A stretch of DNA of 64,000 nt from Casuarius casuarius (taxonomy: Eukaryota > Chordata > Aves > Casuariiformes > Casuariidae): NCBI GenBank assembly GCA_003342895.1, contig PTFA01000275.1, forward strand, positions 682,001-746,000, in the 5' to 3' direction. Made by a program: the position numbers and the translations under genes. Under the pieces are notes generated by a model. It saw nothing but the letters and a program-made list of their open reading frames with translations, ran no database searches and was not told the origin of the DNA. This document shows positions 22,641 through 34,790 of this stretch, in pieces. Within the stretch, counting starts at the first letter, position 1; the number at the start of each line of letters is the position of its first letter.

Positions 22641-25600
22641 ACATGTCTATAGCTAAAGCTGGAACACTCCGTGTCATTTACTTTTGGTCATTGCACACTT
22701 GTCCAGATCTCTATTTTGTTAGAACTCTGAGAAGATTATGGGATCAAACAAGACTCAGATTCTATTTGAATACATAAATAAGATCTAGCTGTCAAGCAGC
22801 CTGACAAATTGCTAAAAAGCAGGTGTCACACAGAGGGCAATGGCATTTCAGCTACAGTGAGTATATCTGTACAGCAATAATCAATATCTCCATTTTATTG
22901 CTATAGCAAGAATAAGATCACTTATTCGTTGATCCTGTGTGTGATCTTTGCTAGGGAAAGATGTATTTTTCAACATTTTAATATTTTAGTGTTTATTTTT
23001 ATATTTAAAATGTCTTAATATTTTTAAAACTCATATTATTGGATAATGTTGTGAATATGATCAGGCAATGTCTGTGTTCATTTGTCTTTATGACACCTGT
23101 ACAAAATCCTTGTCTAATGCACAAAAAAATTAAAAAAAGAGAGAGAATCTGCAGAAAGATGACACTCACTGTTTTTAAACAATTTCTATTATTATAGAAT
23201 ATTGTTTCTAAAAGCCCAGAATGCTGAGATTTAAAAGATAGTCTATATAGAGAAGCATAGTATAAAAGATAATGTATGCTTTCACTGGGGAAGGTGGAGT
23301 ATGTTACCTATACATCACAGGTTTTAAATGGAAGTTTTATATTGGAGATATGTATTCATTCCACAAATATTTTATTTTTAGAGGAATAGGTGAAATGAAT
23401 CTCAGCAATATTTAGTTTTAAAATATTGTCATTTTTGCCATGCTTTTATGAAAATGTCATCATAATGTAAAGAGCTGTTGAAATACTAACAACCATAAAT
23501 AATAAATAGTGATCAGGATTTCAGCAAATCTTGATTGAGATCAAATATTTCTTAGACTATTTCCTGAAACTGAGCACAGTAAGAAGCACGAGGGAGTTGA
23601 TCTAAGGTGCAGCCTCTTGGATCATCTGCATGCTCCATGAAAAACATATATCACTGCTGTCAACCAAAATTGCAGCAATTGTAGTGAGGAGTCAGGAAAT
23701 AACATAAACTGACAAAGAGTATAAACAACATCAACGCAATATGTATCAGAGCAGGTGTAAGTTCTTTAAAGAAACCAGAATCGTTAGGCCAGTCAGGCAC
23801 CAGCTAATGACACTTTAAGTTATGTGAACTTTGCATTTCACATACCAAATGTAATTATTACCTACATGGTATGCAGTGATGCAGCACATCCCTATGATAC
23901 GCTGTTATACAGTAGATGAATTGTGTACAAATTAAAAAAAAAACAAAAAACAAAAAACTATTTGCTCTTTTCTAAAGGAACAAAAAAGCTCTGAGCTCCA
24001 TTTCAGTTAGATTCAAAGTCAAAGAACTGCAAATATGTGAGCCTTTCAATAATTAGCTTATGCCCTGATATGGCAAACTTAGGAGCAGGTGCACAGTTGT
24101 GCTCAGCTGAATAGTATTCTTCAAACCAGCAGCAGTAAGCATTTCAAGTATTTCCACCTGCTTTCCGATCACAGCCCATTTTGACAATTGAGTCACATCC
24201 ATATGCTACTTGTGGACTGCCTGTGGATTGTCCTTCTAGATATGTTCAGTGGTATTTTAACCTGTGAATCATATTTGCCAATGTAAACTTTAAAATATTT
24301 AAGGTGGTGTGCTATGGCATCTAAAGCCAAACATTCACAATGTATTATGAATTTGGTCATAAGGGTCATCTTGGGGCCTTGGGACACTTTTCATGTATAG
24401 TATAGACATAATCCATGATTCTGTTACTTTTAACAAAAGCATATACCAATCTATTTTCTGCTGTGCTACAAACAGCAAAGGTTTTAAAGGTTATTTTTTG
24501 CTCTTTTTTCCATTTGGTCACTTGAGCAAATTTCATCATACTTACATTCACTTAGTTTCAGTTTTTATGTGCAAATTATGTTCTCATCTTGAAGGGTGAT
24601 GTAATAACATCTTTAAACTTTTATATTTCAAGACCGATTGTTTTTCTCTTTCAGTGATGCTACTTATACCTCATTGCATCCTCCAGGGACTTGTTCCTTT
24701 TCCTAGCATTTGAAGGTTTATTTTGGAGACAGGTAAAAGGAAGCAGCATTTCTTTGTGAATACTCATGCATTTCTACTCTGACATGGCTAGTATTTTAGT
24801 ATTCTGCTGCTTGTGTGGCTTAATACCACTGGCAGAAGACTGTGATCAGCCCAGTCCTGAACAACTTACTCAAGCATCATTTTGATTACCTCTGACTGCG
24901 ACTTTGGTTTCAAAGGGATTTTTAAATTAGGCTAAATAAATGTAGTCTATAATGATGAGGGCTACCATAAATTTCTAATCAATTAAACATTTCAGAAATC
25001 TCCTGTGTGCAAAATACTTTTGTTTTGGGTTTGCAATGGATAATTTATATAAATATCAAAGTGCTGTATTTATTTTTATCATTAATTTTGATTTAGAAAA
25101 AAAAAACATTGAAATTTAACTAAGATTTGAAAGTCCACATCATATCAGTTCAACATTCATTTTTTTCACAAACAAATTGTGTTTTTCTGCAGTCAGTTTT
25201 TATGAATGGCTGTTTAACATTATGTATTAGGTAGGCTCTTTGCAATCACCTTCTTTTAAATGTAGCTTCATTTCCTTGCATGTTTGATTTATTTTCAGTC
25301 GTATTTTGATGATTTTCATAAATTTTGATGATTAACCATTTCAACAACTACACCTTCTTGTGCCTTTGTGAAATTTTAGGCAGAAGAAAATATTCATTAT
25401 CTATAAATAAGAAATAAATATTCTGTGAAGTGCAGGAAAATTATGAAGTTGCAGTATTATAAGGCCTATACATATTGAGCAATGTTAAAAGAAGAATCTA
25501 GTAAAAGTAGTGAATGAACAAAATGTGAATATGGGATGAGATTAGAAGCAGACACATTACAACTTTAATGAAAAGAAATCACATTAAAAAATCCTTTTGG

Positions 25601-25930
25601 AAATAGCTTTGTGACTTCAACATAAAATACTTTGTGCTGAAGTAACACAAACCTAGAATTTAGGTCCGTGTTTCTAAATGGTACCACAGAGAACTTAGAG
25701 GGCTTTGTGAAGCTACTGTACGTTGTGTTCCAACCTATAGAAAGCACTTGTAACATCATTCGGTTGCACTTCTAGAAATTACACAATGCCATCAGTCTCC
25801 AGAAGAACCCTACAAACCTCAAAGCCCTAAAGGAGCCAGAAATGGATGAAAATGTTATTTTTACAGCAAGTTGTACCGAGAATAACAATGGATTAAATAT
25901 AAACTACTCTGTTAAACTGATATTTCTTTT
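22641..25930. other. Unique AT-rich non-coding DNA
   Basis: No gene or recognised transposon. 22960-23050 is extremely AT-rich with many ATTTTAATATTTT-type words. 23932-23958 is an A-rich tract with (CAAAAAA) periodicity. The remaining open frames are short and motif-free. Confidence 0.6.
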
Positions 25931-25946
25931 TCTTTGTGTATTTCAG

Positions 25947-26300
25947 TTACCTATGAAGTTCCATCATGCTCTGTGCCTTTAAAAACTACTTCAGACTCTG
26001 TGAATTCACTTTCCATAGCTAAATACCTTAAATCACCAAAACATATCCAGAAGCAAGACATGAGCAAATACATATATTGGTCTTTTTTCAATTTGAAAAG
26101 AATAATAAGAACTGTGGCTGAAATTTATCTTTTTCAACATCAAGAAAATATTGCCTGTTATTGTTCTTCTGTTTCTTTATCCTGATGCTGAGAAATCATG
26201 CATGACATCTGAGTGGCAGGCCTCTTGACTTTACTCTTTAACAGAAAAAAAATAGTCTCAATGTGCCTATGCAAAATGCAATAAAAGTTTAAGCTCTAAA
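25947..26300 (+). other. Candidate 3'-terminal exon, unknown gene
   Basis: A strong acceptor precedes 25947: a long pyrimidine tract (TATTTCTTTTTCTTTGTGTA) ends in TTTCAG. The reading frame then runs open to TGA at 26183-26185, about 79 codons, starting VTYEVPSCSVPLKTTSDSVN. Potential AATAAA poly(A) signals follow, the first near 26280. No donor of quality lies within the open part, so a terminal exon is the natural reading. The peptide is not recognised. AT-rich DNA gives such patterns by chance, so this is a weak call. Confidence 0.2.
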
Positions 26301-26907
26301 AATAAAAACTATATTTTTGGATCAACCTGAACTTTAGAATACAAAGTTGGAGCATTTATTTCATCTTCACTTTACTGCATCAGCATCTTGGGAATAATAA
26401 AGATTTCTGATGACATATAACATCAGAGCAATGAATAAGTAAAATGCATCAGGTTAATGGAAAATAATGCCGGAAACTCACAAGTACTAACGTGAGCAAA
26501 GGAAGAAAATAGTTTCAACCTAATGCTGCTTTCCATGCTGTCTCAAAAAAAAAAAAAAAAATACATTCCCATTTCTATTAGAAGTAGTATCCAGAACGTC
26601 GATTATTATTAGTAAACCTCAGAAACACCACACACACTTGAATGCATATGTAAGTATCACTTTTACCTTTTTCTTATTTCTTAGGAATAAGCCAAAAATC
26701 TCTCAACATAGCCACACAAGGAAATCCTGTTGATCTTATACAGTTGTACCTCTGTCTCAGAGCCAGTAATGGGAGACAGTTTCAATCTTTGTAAAATTCA
26801 CAGTACTGCACAGAAAATGTTGAGTAGGAGGAGTGAAGTGATTTTCTACTCTTATTCTCAGTTTTTATTTACAACTCTCTATTTTGTACATTTAGAGGGG
26901 GAAAAAA

Positions 26908-26922
26908 GAAGAAGAAGAAGAA
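26908..26922. repeat. (GAA)5 microsatellite
   Basis: Five perfect GAA units are preceded by an A-rich stretch. It is a short trinucleotide repeat. Confidence 0.9.
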
Positions 26923-27375
26923 GCTTTTGTTATATGATAAGGGCAATTTACTAGAAGGCCTTTTCTACCCGTTCTTAGAAGAATAAAAATAGGAAAAAAA
27001 AACCAAATAAGGAATGAAGCAACAATTGAAAAGTCTTTGGTTTCTTGTGTACAAAATATTCTTTGTACCTAAGCTTGTAAATCACTAAGCAGTAACCAAT
27101 AAAAAACAATCCTCTTAGCCTCCATTAGTAGCTACTCTTTCTTTATTTGCATCATATTTACCTATCATTCAACATAACACAAGTTATTTGAATATTCACT
27201 TTGTGCACCACTTAATCTTTTCCAAAGGCACCTTTAATAACGATGATGGTAATAATGAAATATTACATTAATTTATTATTTATTCACTAGTTGTGTTTAA
27301 AACATGGTTGGCACTGTACAAGTAGATAAGTAAGAAAAGTTTCTGGCTTCTTAATTTAAGAACAACCCTTCAGTG

Positions 27376-27396
27376 AAATTTGTTTCAAACAAATTT
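27376..27396. repeat. 21-bp inverted repeat, 1-nt spacer
   Basis: AAATTTGTTT and its exact reverse complement AAACAAATTT are separated by a single C. The arms are perfect. It could be a chance symmetric site in AT-rich DNA. Confidence 0.85.
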
Positions 27397-28640
27397 TAAC
27401 TATCTAAAAGGTAGGAGCCTGGCTTATGCAAGTCATTTTAAGTTGATACATAGCTGGTAGAGACAAGCACCCGTGAAAGGTAATTCAGCCCGCTCTAAAA
27501 GACTTGTATAAGATATCCATCTGTAGACAGCTCAAGTCAGGTGAGACTAATCCTACTGCTCCCCACATTAGATTGTCTAATGATCAGCTTTACATAAATA
27601 TCAATATTTCATAATCACTACTCTGCTAAATTCATATTCTCTTAAGTAGAATTTTGCTATAAATAGTAAAGAAATAGATCTACAGTTAACAAAAGGAGAG
27701 GAGGCATAAAATTGATGACACATGTTTTACTGCTCAGATAGTACGGTATCATGGGTATCTCTCTGAGAAATGAACATATGCTATGCCTATATATTCTTAT
27801 GCTGTGTTATGTTTCAGAGGCATGCTTCACAAGACTGAATACTGAGGATGATGTCACTTCTCAAAGCATAATGAAGATAATACTAAATGTGATTTGCTCT
27901 TTGCAACGAGTCAAAGACAAATGAACAGCTTGGAGCTGGAATCAGGACTGGGTTCATGTCTTGAAAGGGGAGATATTAAAAATACTCTCCATATGAAAAA
28001 TTCAGGACAAAATGGCTCCCTGCAGATTTTTCTCTGGGACACCAGGACAACTCCTATATTTCTTAATTATCCTGGACAAAACAATACGTCTTTTGTAATT
28101 TGCCCCTGGTTTGTGTACTTAAAAAGAAAAATCTAAAAACAAACAGGCATAAAATATAGACTGAAAACTCATCTATTGCAATCAAACTTATTAAATTACA
28201 AAAAGCTCTACATAAGTATGCATTATAATGTAAATTAAAAAAGGGGTTTTAAATCCAATTTTTATGTGAAACTAAACCAGATATTGCCTTGGACATCCTG
28301 TACGACAAACTCTAAGATCCTGACTCTGTGAAGGTAATTCATGCACTTACTCCTCACTTTTCCCTACCTAATTTTCAGCCGTGATGCCTCAGTCTGATGT
28401 CCGCTTCTCCTGTGTACCCTCTAATACATTCTTCAAGGTAACTCATTTTCAGGTGCTCAGTTCACCTCATCTTAAAATAGATAGCTAAAATAGGCCAAAT
28501 TAAATAGAAGGCTAAACTGCCAACTCAGATGAGGATTTCCATACTGTAGAACAGTAGAGTTCAGTGAAGTGAATCCCACCTCTGGTGTACTATTTTTGGA
28601 TTGTTCTATAGCTTACAGAAGTTTATAATTACCACTGCAT

Positions 28641-28678
28641 GTGCGTGTGTGTGTGTGTGTGTGTGCGCGCGCGCGCGC
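28641..28678. repeat. (GT)n(GC)n compound microsatellite
   Basis: About 24 bases of GT (with one GC step near the start) lead into 14 bases of pure GC. The whole tract alternates strictly between purine and pyrimidine. The (GC)7 part adds seven adjacent CpGs to an otherwise CpG-poor region. This is a sequence class known to favour left-handed Z-DNA. Confidence 0.95.
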
Positions 28679-28689
28679 ATTGGAGGACT

Positions 28690-30615
28690 CTTACATGAAT
28701 GTCATTGCTGTTCCTCTCTTTCTTTAAATAATAAGAAGAAACAAAAATATCCTGAGTGTTATAGTATGAGGAAAAATGGACACATACATAATCAATGTAA
28801 ATACATCCAAAAAACATAGATATAAAATATTGAAGAGTAAGATATCCATGCACTAGTTAACTATTTATCAGTCAGAATGTTAGGAGATTTTTTAACTGCT
28901 TCTGTAGCTTATCCTGATTCTGACAGAAGGCTTATATGATTATACAAGGGAAATCTTCAGTTTATTTATCTTTCTTTTTTTTATATATATATTGCAAAGG
29001 CTTTCAAAAGAGATATGTTAAGAGATTAAAAACGGTATCTAGGAGCCACAGTGGAATGTTTTTAGCAGACCAGTGTTCAGGATAGTTCAACAAAATTCAT
29101 CAGGAATAAAATTACTGGACTCTACTCATGTTTCTCTTATACTAACTTACACAAGCAGAAAATCGTTGGAATGAAGCCTAGTGAGAGAAGATGCTTTTGT
29201 GTTCAGTTTTAGCAGGTAATTGGGTAAAGAGATGTAAAAGCTCTAATCTGTGTTAGACAGAAAGAGAGCTAGAGCTAGAGATGGGAGAGAGAGCTCAGTA
29301 GTCTTCCTTTCCTACTGAAAATGCTGTGAAGGAAGCAGGACTAATCAGTGAGGTGTCTACTTTTTCGACTACATAGCTATGTGAGCATGCTCAGTAATAT
29401 CTTACATATACTTCCCTGGAAGTCAAAGAAGGTGAACGTCTAACTACAGACTGCTTTAAAATATATAGAAATAATGGCTGTCAGGAAGACAAATTCTGTT
29501 GTATTTGAACAGCCTAGCTGTAGAGATCTTGATTTTGCTTACTTTAATGTTCTAACTCATTATAAAGAATTCAATACTTTATAAAGAACTGTTTAATAAA
29601 AAGTGATCACTGCATCATATACATTAATTGTTCACAAAGAGGTCTGTAACAAGGCAATAAAAATACTGTTTGACTGCATGTATAACCATACTCTTACTAC
29701 TGCATACATACAGTGAAGTAAAAACTTTCTTTTTTATTTTAATTGGATAATGGAATACAAGATAAATCATCATGTACAGTTATCTGTAAAAATAAAAGAA
29801 TAATGTTACGTATTGGACAGGAAAGCTACATATCAAAAATTCATTGACTGTTGTTTCTGCATGATGTTGTGTCTAGTGGTTTGTAGAAAAAAAAAGGCCA
29901 TGTCCCTCTACTGTGTTTCCACTGCTGTCTCCCTTGCTGTTGTCTCTGTTTGACAAGATGCAAGCTGTCTGTCCATTTTACATGACAAAAGAGCAGTAGT
30001 TATGGCTCTTGCAGCTGAGCAGCCAGACCGGTAAAAAAATAAAAAGTGTCTTGAAGTCCCTTCTTTTACTAGACATTTTCAAAGCTTTTCCCAGAAACAC
30101 AGTCTTGATGTACTTTGTCCTACTCTATACTCCTTCTGTTGATCATATGTATCCTTGTTGCATTAGTAATATACAGATCAGATTTGACAATGAATTTACA
30201 TGGTTAAAATTTGTAATGAAACTTTGTTAAAACATCATTATCTAAGACAACAAAAATCCTCCTGACTGTTACTAACACTAAAGAAGAGTATCCAGTTACA
30301 CACTTTTTTACTGTGATGAATACAGATATTGTAAATATCTAATCTATATGGTATTCTTTGATTTTAGCTAGGAAAATCATATATCAAATATAATGTGAGA
30401 CATATGTAGTTCTTGCTGTAGAATTACTTTTTCATTGGGAGATTTTATATTTTTGGATGAAATATGCAGTTTTCTTGGATATCTATTGGTTGCCTTTGGA
30501 TCATATCTGAGCAGTAATTTACCAAAAGATACAAATGACGAGTGTGGCTGTGAAGAGGGAGACATGCATACAGTGAAAGGATACACTTTAAAGACAGAAA
30601 ATCCTCAAAATAATA
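28690..30615. other. Unique AT-rich non-coding DNA
   Basis: No gene or recognised transposon. A purine-rich patch at 29258-29296 has GAGCTA direct repeats and a GAGCTC site. Otherwise the stretch is featureless. Confidence 0.6.
29258..29296. repeat. Purine-rich GAGCTA/GAGAGA tract
   Basis: AGAGAGCTAGAGCTAGAG is followed by GGGAGAGAGAGCTC. It is a short, imperfect low-complexity tract with GAGCTA units. Confidence 0.7.
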
Positions 30616-30620
30616 TTCAA

Positions 30621-30665
30621 AAAGTAAGTAAGTGTAAGCAAGTAAGTGTAAGTAAAAAGTAAGTT
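30621..30665. repeat. Imperfect AAGT/GTAAG tandem tract
   Basis: Words of the form AAGTAAGTGTAAGC recur about three times over 45 bases. Because each contains GTAAGT, the tract looks like a row of consensus splice donors. It closes an open plus-strand frame (about 30470-30621) that reads like a hydrophilic peptide. The donors are better explained as part of the repeat. Confidence 0.75.
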
Positions 30666-30669
30666 GGAT

Positions 30670-32050
30670 TTATAATATATAAACATTGTCATAAGAAAGT
30701 TCAGCCAGACCGGCTACTTAAAACTGCACTGATTACTTTAGCTCTGTAGTATGTTCCATATTATAAAACTCTCTGAATAAAATTTTGACCATATTTTGCA
30801 TGTTATTACCCATATATCCTTATCAATTATGTATTTTATCTCTAATAATTATATCATACATTAAATGATATTTATTAATCTATTAAGCGATATGACAAGA
30901 TCTTCTTGTTCAAGAAACGGAAATCTGAACCTCAGTTTACATTCAGGTGGTTCTCCAGCTCCTACTGTATGAATTAGCTTTTATTTTATGTAGAAAAGGT
31001 ATTGAGAAAAATACAAAACCTATCCTGCCAGCACATGGATAGAATATAGAATGTTTGAGGTGTGACATTTTGTTTTTCCAGAAGATTTAGTAAGTTCTCT
31101 CCCCTAGTTATACTTTCTCTCTGACTCCTAGTATATTTTCTTTCCTCGTGTTGAAGCCCAGACATTGTTCATATGCAGAGTACGTAACACCAGGCTGCAT
31201 ATCTAATGCACTGTCAAGGGATAGGTGGAATTTGCTCTCCCCAGACTTAGTGTCATTTAATTCGTGTTTGTTCCTGGCTTCTCAGTGAATTTTATAACAC
31301 CAGTCTATTATGAAAAATGTGAGAATTAATATCAGATGTCATTTCATAAGAAAATAGACACAACTGAATTTAGTGTGGTACCTGATACTTTTGTGGTGTG
31401 TTCAACATAATCCAAAAAGCAGGCTGCTAAGAGGACTCGGGCATAAAATTTCTTGATTTTTAACTTCCAAACAAATCTGCATGGGGATGGATATCGAGGT
31501 ACTGAAATGCTTTGTGGGCTTGTTTGGAAACAGATCTGAAGATACTGTTATACTCAGACAAGGTAAATCAAGTGAATGAAAGTTCTCCAGAGTTAAGGGC
31601 AAGCTTATTTTCTTGGATTTCAATATGAGATTGAAATGCATCAGTTCAATCTAATTCTTAATTACTTTCATTATCTTATTACTGAAATTAACTCAGATTT
31701 CTTCTTTTACTAAAAAGCAAAACACCTGCACCTCAAAAATCCCACAGCTTTCAGTGCAGTCTAGATTGTAGACCTATAAGTATGATTTTGCCATTACTTG
31801 AAAAAGGCCACAGGCTTCGTATTGACCTGATGATGCAGGATCCCGGGACTTGTCTGAGTTTGTCTTGGCCAGAGCTGGTTTTAGCTTGGTTTAACTGTTA
31901 CAGAAATTGTCCAATTTGTTTGAATCTAGCTATGAACTTACCTATTCAAATAATAAATCAAACAAACCTATGTAATCAATAAGTAAAAAATATTAACCCG
32001 TTATATTAATTGGCTGGAAAATATGAATTGTATAACTTTGAACTGAGAGT
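30670..32050. other. Unique AT-rich non-coding DNA
   Basis: I see no gene, transposon or array here. The open frames at 31402-31641 (minus) and 31782-31982 (plus) are short and motif-free. Confidence 0.6.
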
Positions 32051-32054
32051 GAAG

Positions 32055-32560
32055 ATAGTCAAACTTTAGCTAGAAATCAGTGAAAAAAGCAATAAGTGTA
32101 GAAAGTGTATAAAAATAACCCAAGCAGACTTAGGATTAAGGAAAACATGCAACATCAAATCATACTCCTCTGGTAAAGAACTCTGGATGTTGATGACTTG
32201 CTGAACTGCCCCCACTCTCGTTCTTGAAGAAGGCTACACCTATTGACCTTATGACTGAGAGCAGTATTTGAAGGCTGAGCATAACTCAAGAAAAAAACAA
32301 GCAGATACTAGGAAATACATGTATTTCTGATCATATTATTTATGAGGCTTTTCTGTAATGATTACATAGTTTACACTTTTAGTGGTAGTATCATTGTAAC
32401 TAGACTAAAAATAATTATTGGTTGTACTTTGATTATACTGTTAAGACTTTAATTAACAATAAGTTCTTAGCTCTGCATAAGTGTGTTCCCTTCTGCCCAT
32501 AATGAGATATTGAGTGTAACAAGATATATGGAACAGTTTGTTGAACATCTCAACATTATT
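32055..32560 (+). mobile_element. Unnamed old repeat, copy A
   Basis: This block aligns, by eye, over most of its length with 34286-34790 in the same orientation. Matching landmarks in order are GCAATAAGTGT, ATAAAAATAACCCAAGCAGA, GAACTCTGGATGTTGATGAC, GCAGATACTAGGAAATACAT and TAAGTGTGTTCCCTTCTGCC. Identity looks like roughly 60-65%, with indels. Length and layout would suit an LTR. No termini or target duplication could be set, and I cannot name the family. Confidence 0.55.
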
Positions 32561-34156
32561 GGATCATCAGCTTTCCTAACAAAAATAACATATCTTGGAT
32601 CCTAATTTAAACAAACTAGAAATCTTCCCCATGGCTTTCCACAAACAAGTAAGTGCCCTTTGATAAACAGTCATTAAGAAACAAAAAATTAAACTCTTCC
32701 TTTTTCCTCACAAGGTTCATGTTACACAACACAATATTTTAATACAAGCAGAGCAAAGCTGACCACTTTTTCGTAAATGCCATCTACAGATCCATGTGAA
32801 TGTTGGCAGTTTCACTAGTCCTCCAAATGACTCATTGGTCTGTGTTATTAAGACAATTTGATATAAAATAACTTTTACAGAAGTAATCTTTTAATTCACA
32901 CTGTAGGATTAAAATGACAAACTGAATTGTAGCTCTTTCATCTTGAAAGGCTTGTTATGATGCTGGATCATATGCAATCACTAAAATGCCTAGAGGTCAC
33001 CTAAACCAAATCCCAAAGGCATAGGACTAGCTTAAGTGATTCATGCTTCAAATGACTCAGAAAATATATCTGTTCAGATGTCTTTAGCCTTGTCCGCCAT
33101 ATGTTATGATCTGAAACAAGTCTAGTTAATTACCAGCCAGGAAAAGGATACTTGAACCCCTACTTAAAGAGGTAGGCAACAATGATTTAAAAAAAAAAAA
33201 AAAAAGAAGCAAGCAGTTAATTTTCATTCCAGCTGAAAAATTACCATCTGACAAATGATTATTCTACTCCTAGGGATTTATATAAGTGGATCTTCTGGGG
33301 AATTAAATTTATCTTGGAGTTTGTATATTTGAGCTAGTAGTTAATGTATTCTAATCTTTTTGCTTCTGTATAAAGCCTGGTGAATAAGGTTCTGTTTACG
33401 TTCGTATTTATGAATAAATCCTGAATCAGTTGAAATTGGTTGGATGATGGAAGACCATTTTAATGAATAAATAATTTGCTGAATGCAAAAAAATAGTAAG
33501 TTGTTTATTTAACCAGTTGTTCAGCTGCTTAAATAGAGAACTAAATAAGAATAGACTGAGAAAATTCATTACTTGTACTGATGTATTCTATTAGTTCTTT
33601 CAGAAAAAGCGGAGGAAAAAATAGCAAGATTTATGATTCTATGACTCTTGTATCTGGAGATTGCTGGAAACCCCGGGTAACATGGTCATCAGGTTATCAC
33701 ATCTTGGTTTCCCAATCATCCTGACCCTACTGAAATACACTTTAGCTTTCCCTTCACCTGCACATCAGGCAGTATATGGACATGGTCCTTACTCAGATCT
33801 TGTCAGAAGGTGCAGCTGTGATGTATCTAGGGGGAACCTTTGAGGACTAGGACTTTGCACATGTCCTAGAGTCCACTTGACACAGAGTGTAAACTGTTGT
33901 TAACTAATTTTAGAAATTATATTGTCATTAGTAGCAGATGGTGATAACAAGCAATTACTAAAGCTTTATATCTGTGTGCATCTGTAGATATATATGTCTT
34001 CTAATAGCCCATTATTTTTGTACAGTGAACTCTTCAGTGAACTACAACAAGGATGTATGTCTGACAAAGTTGTGCCAATAAAATATTAGTAGTTACCAGG
34101 AAACAACAACTTGAAGACTGTTGAATAAAAATGGGGGATTGCAATGGGAGCCTCCA
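32561..34156. other. DNA between the two repeat copies
   Basis: About 1.6 kb separates the paired copies. It includes an A-run (33188-33205) and a GATTCTATGACT word at 33634, reminiscent of a CR1 terminus. Near 33660-33840 is a less AT-rich segment with an open frame of 60 codons that has no motif. If the pair are LTRs, this should be decayed internal sequence, but I could not recognise gag, pol or env motifs in it. Confidence 0.4.
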
Positions 34157-34204
34157 AAAGTGCAAGCACAAGGTGATAGCAGAAGCCTTGAAAGTGCAAG
34201 CACA
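34157..34204. repeat. Two 14-bp direct repeats, 34-bp period
   Basis: AAAGTGCAAGCACA occurs exactly at 34157-34170 and at 34191-34204. It lies just upstream of repeat copy B and may be a small tandem duplication that belongs to that element's edge. Confidence 0.85.
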
Positions 34205-34285
34205 GAATGGTAAGAGTCCCCACAGCTATAAGCACTAATCAAAAATTGTCAATTGTCAATAGCAAATGCAACCTTGTTAACTGGG

Positions 34286-34790
34286 TAAAACTGACTTTAG
34301 GGATAACCTATGAAGAAAAAGCAACTAAGTGTGTTAATAAACATAAAAATGACCCTAAGCAGAGTCAGCGTGAGGCAGTAAAACAATCGACATCATTGTC
34401 AGACTCCTCATGGCTAAGAAGAAGAGATTCCCACCATCAACATCATATGCCTCCCTCCAAAGGACTCCAGATACTGATGACTCATCATAATTCTCCTTGC
34501 TCCTGACCGAAACCTTCCACTTGAAGATATATGAAGACAATGTAAGGGTGAGCATATTACCAGAGAAAGGGGTAGATACCGGGAAATATGTAGATACTAA
34601 CTTTAACCGTATTATCATTGAGACTTTTTCGCTAGTGGCATTTTTTTCCTTGCATTTACTGCAATTATTAGATCTTGGATAAGAATTATTTGATTTGAAT
34701 ATTAAGATTTTAGTTAGACTAATAGTAGATTCTTGGTTTCACTTATAAGGTGTGTTTCTTTATCCCATATATGTTGCACAGGGCACCAGG
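34286..34790 (+). mobile_element. Unnamed old repeat, copy B
   Basis: This is the second copy of the element at 32055-32560, about 2.2 kb downstream in the same orientation. The counterpart landmarks are GCAACTAAGTGT, ATAAAAATGACCCTAAGCAG, GGACTCCAGATACTGATGAC, GTAGATACCGGGAAATATGT and AAGGTGTGTTTCTTTATCCC. The two may be the 5' and 3' LTRs of one old insertion or independent insertions. The 99-codon open frame at 34207-34506 covers its first half but shows no protein family. Confidence 0.55.

Larger units (their letters stand above)
26301..28600. other. Unique AT-rich non-coding DNA
   Basis: Nothing beyond simple repeats is supported: a 17-base A-run at 26545-26561, the GAA tract at 26908 and a small palindrome at 27376. 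The 80-codon open frame at 27894-28136 lacks splice sites and motifs. Confidence 0.6.

Noticed and set aside
28601..28853. Open frames on both strands across the GT/GC tract.
   Set aside because: The dinucleotide repeat lacks stops in several frames, so the Cys/Val and Thr/His runs are translation artefacts.
30470..30621. Plus-strand exon-like frame ending at a perfect AAAAA/GTAAGT donor.
   Set aside because: The donor is one unit of an AAGT/GTAAG tandem tract, so its match to the splice consensus is explained by the repeat. The acceptor candidates are weak.
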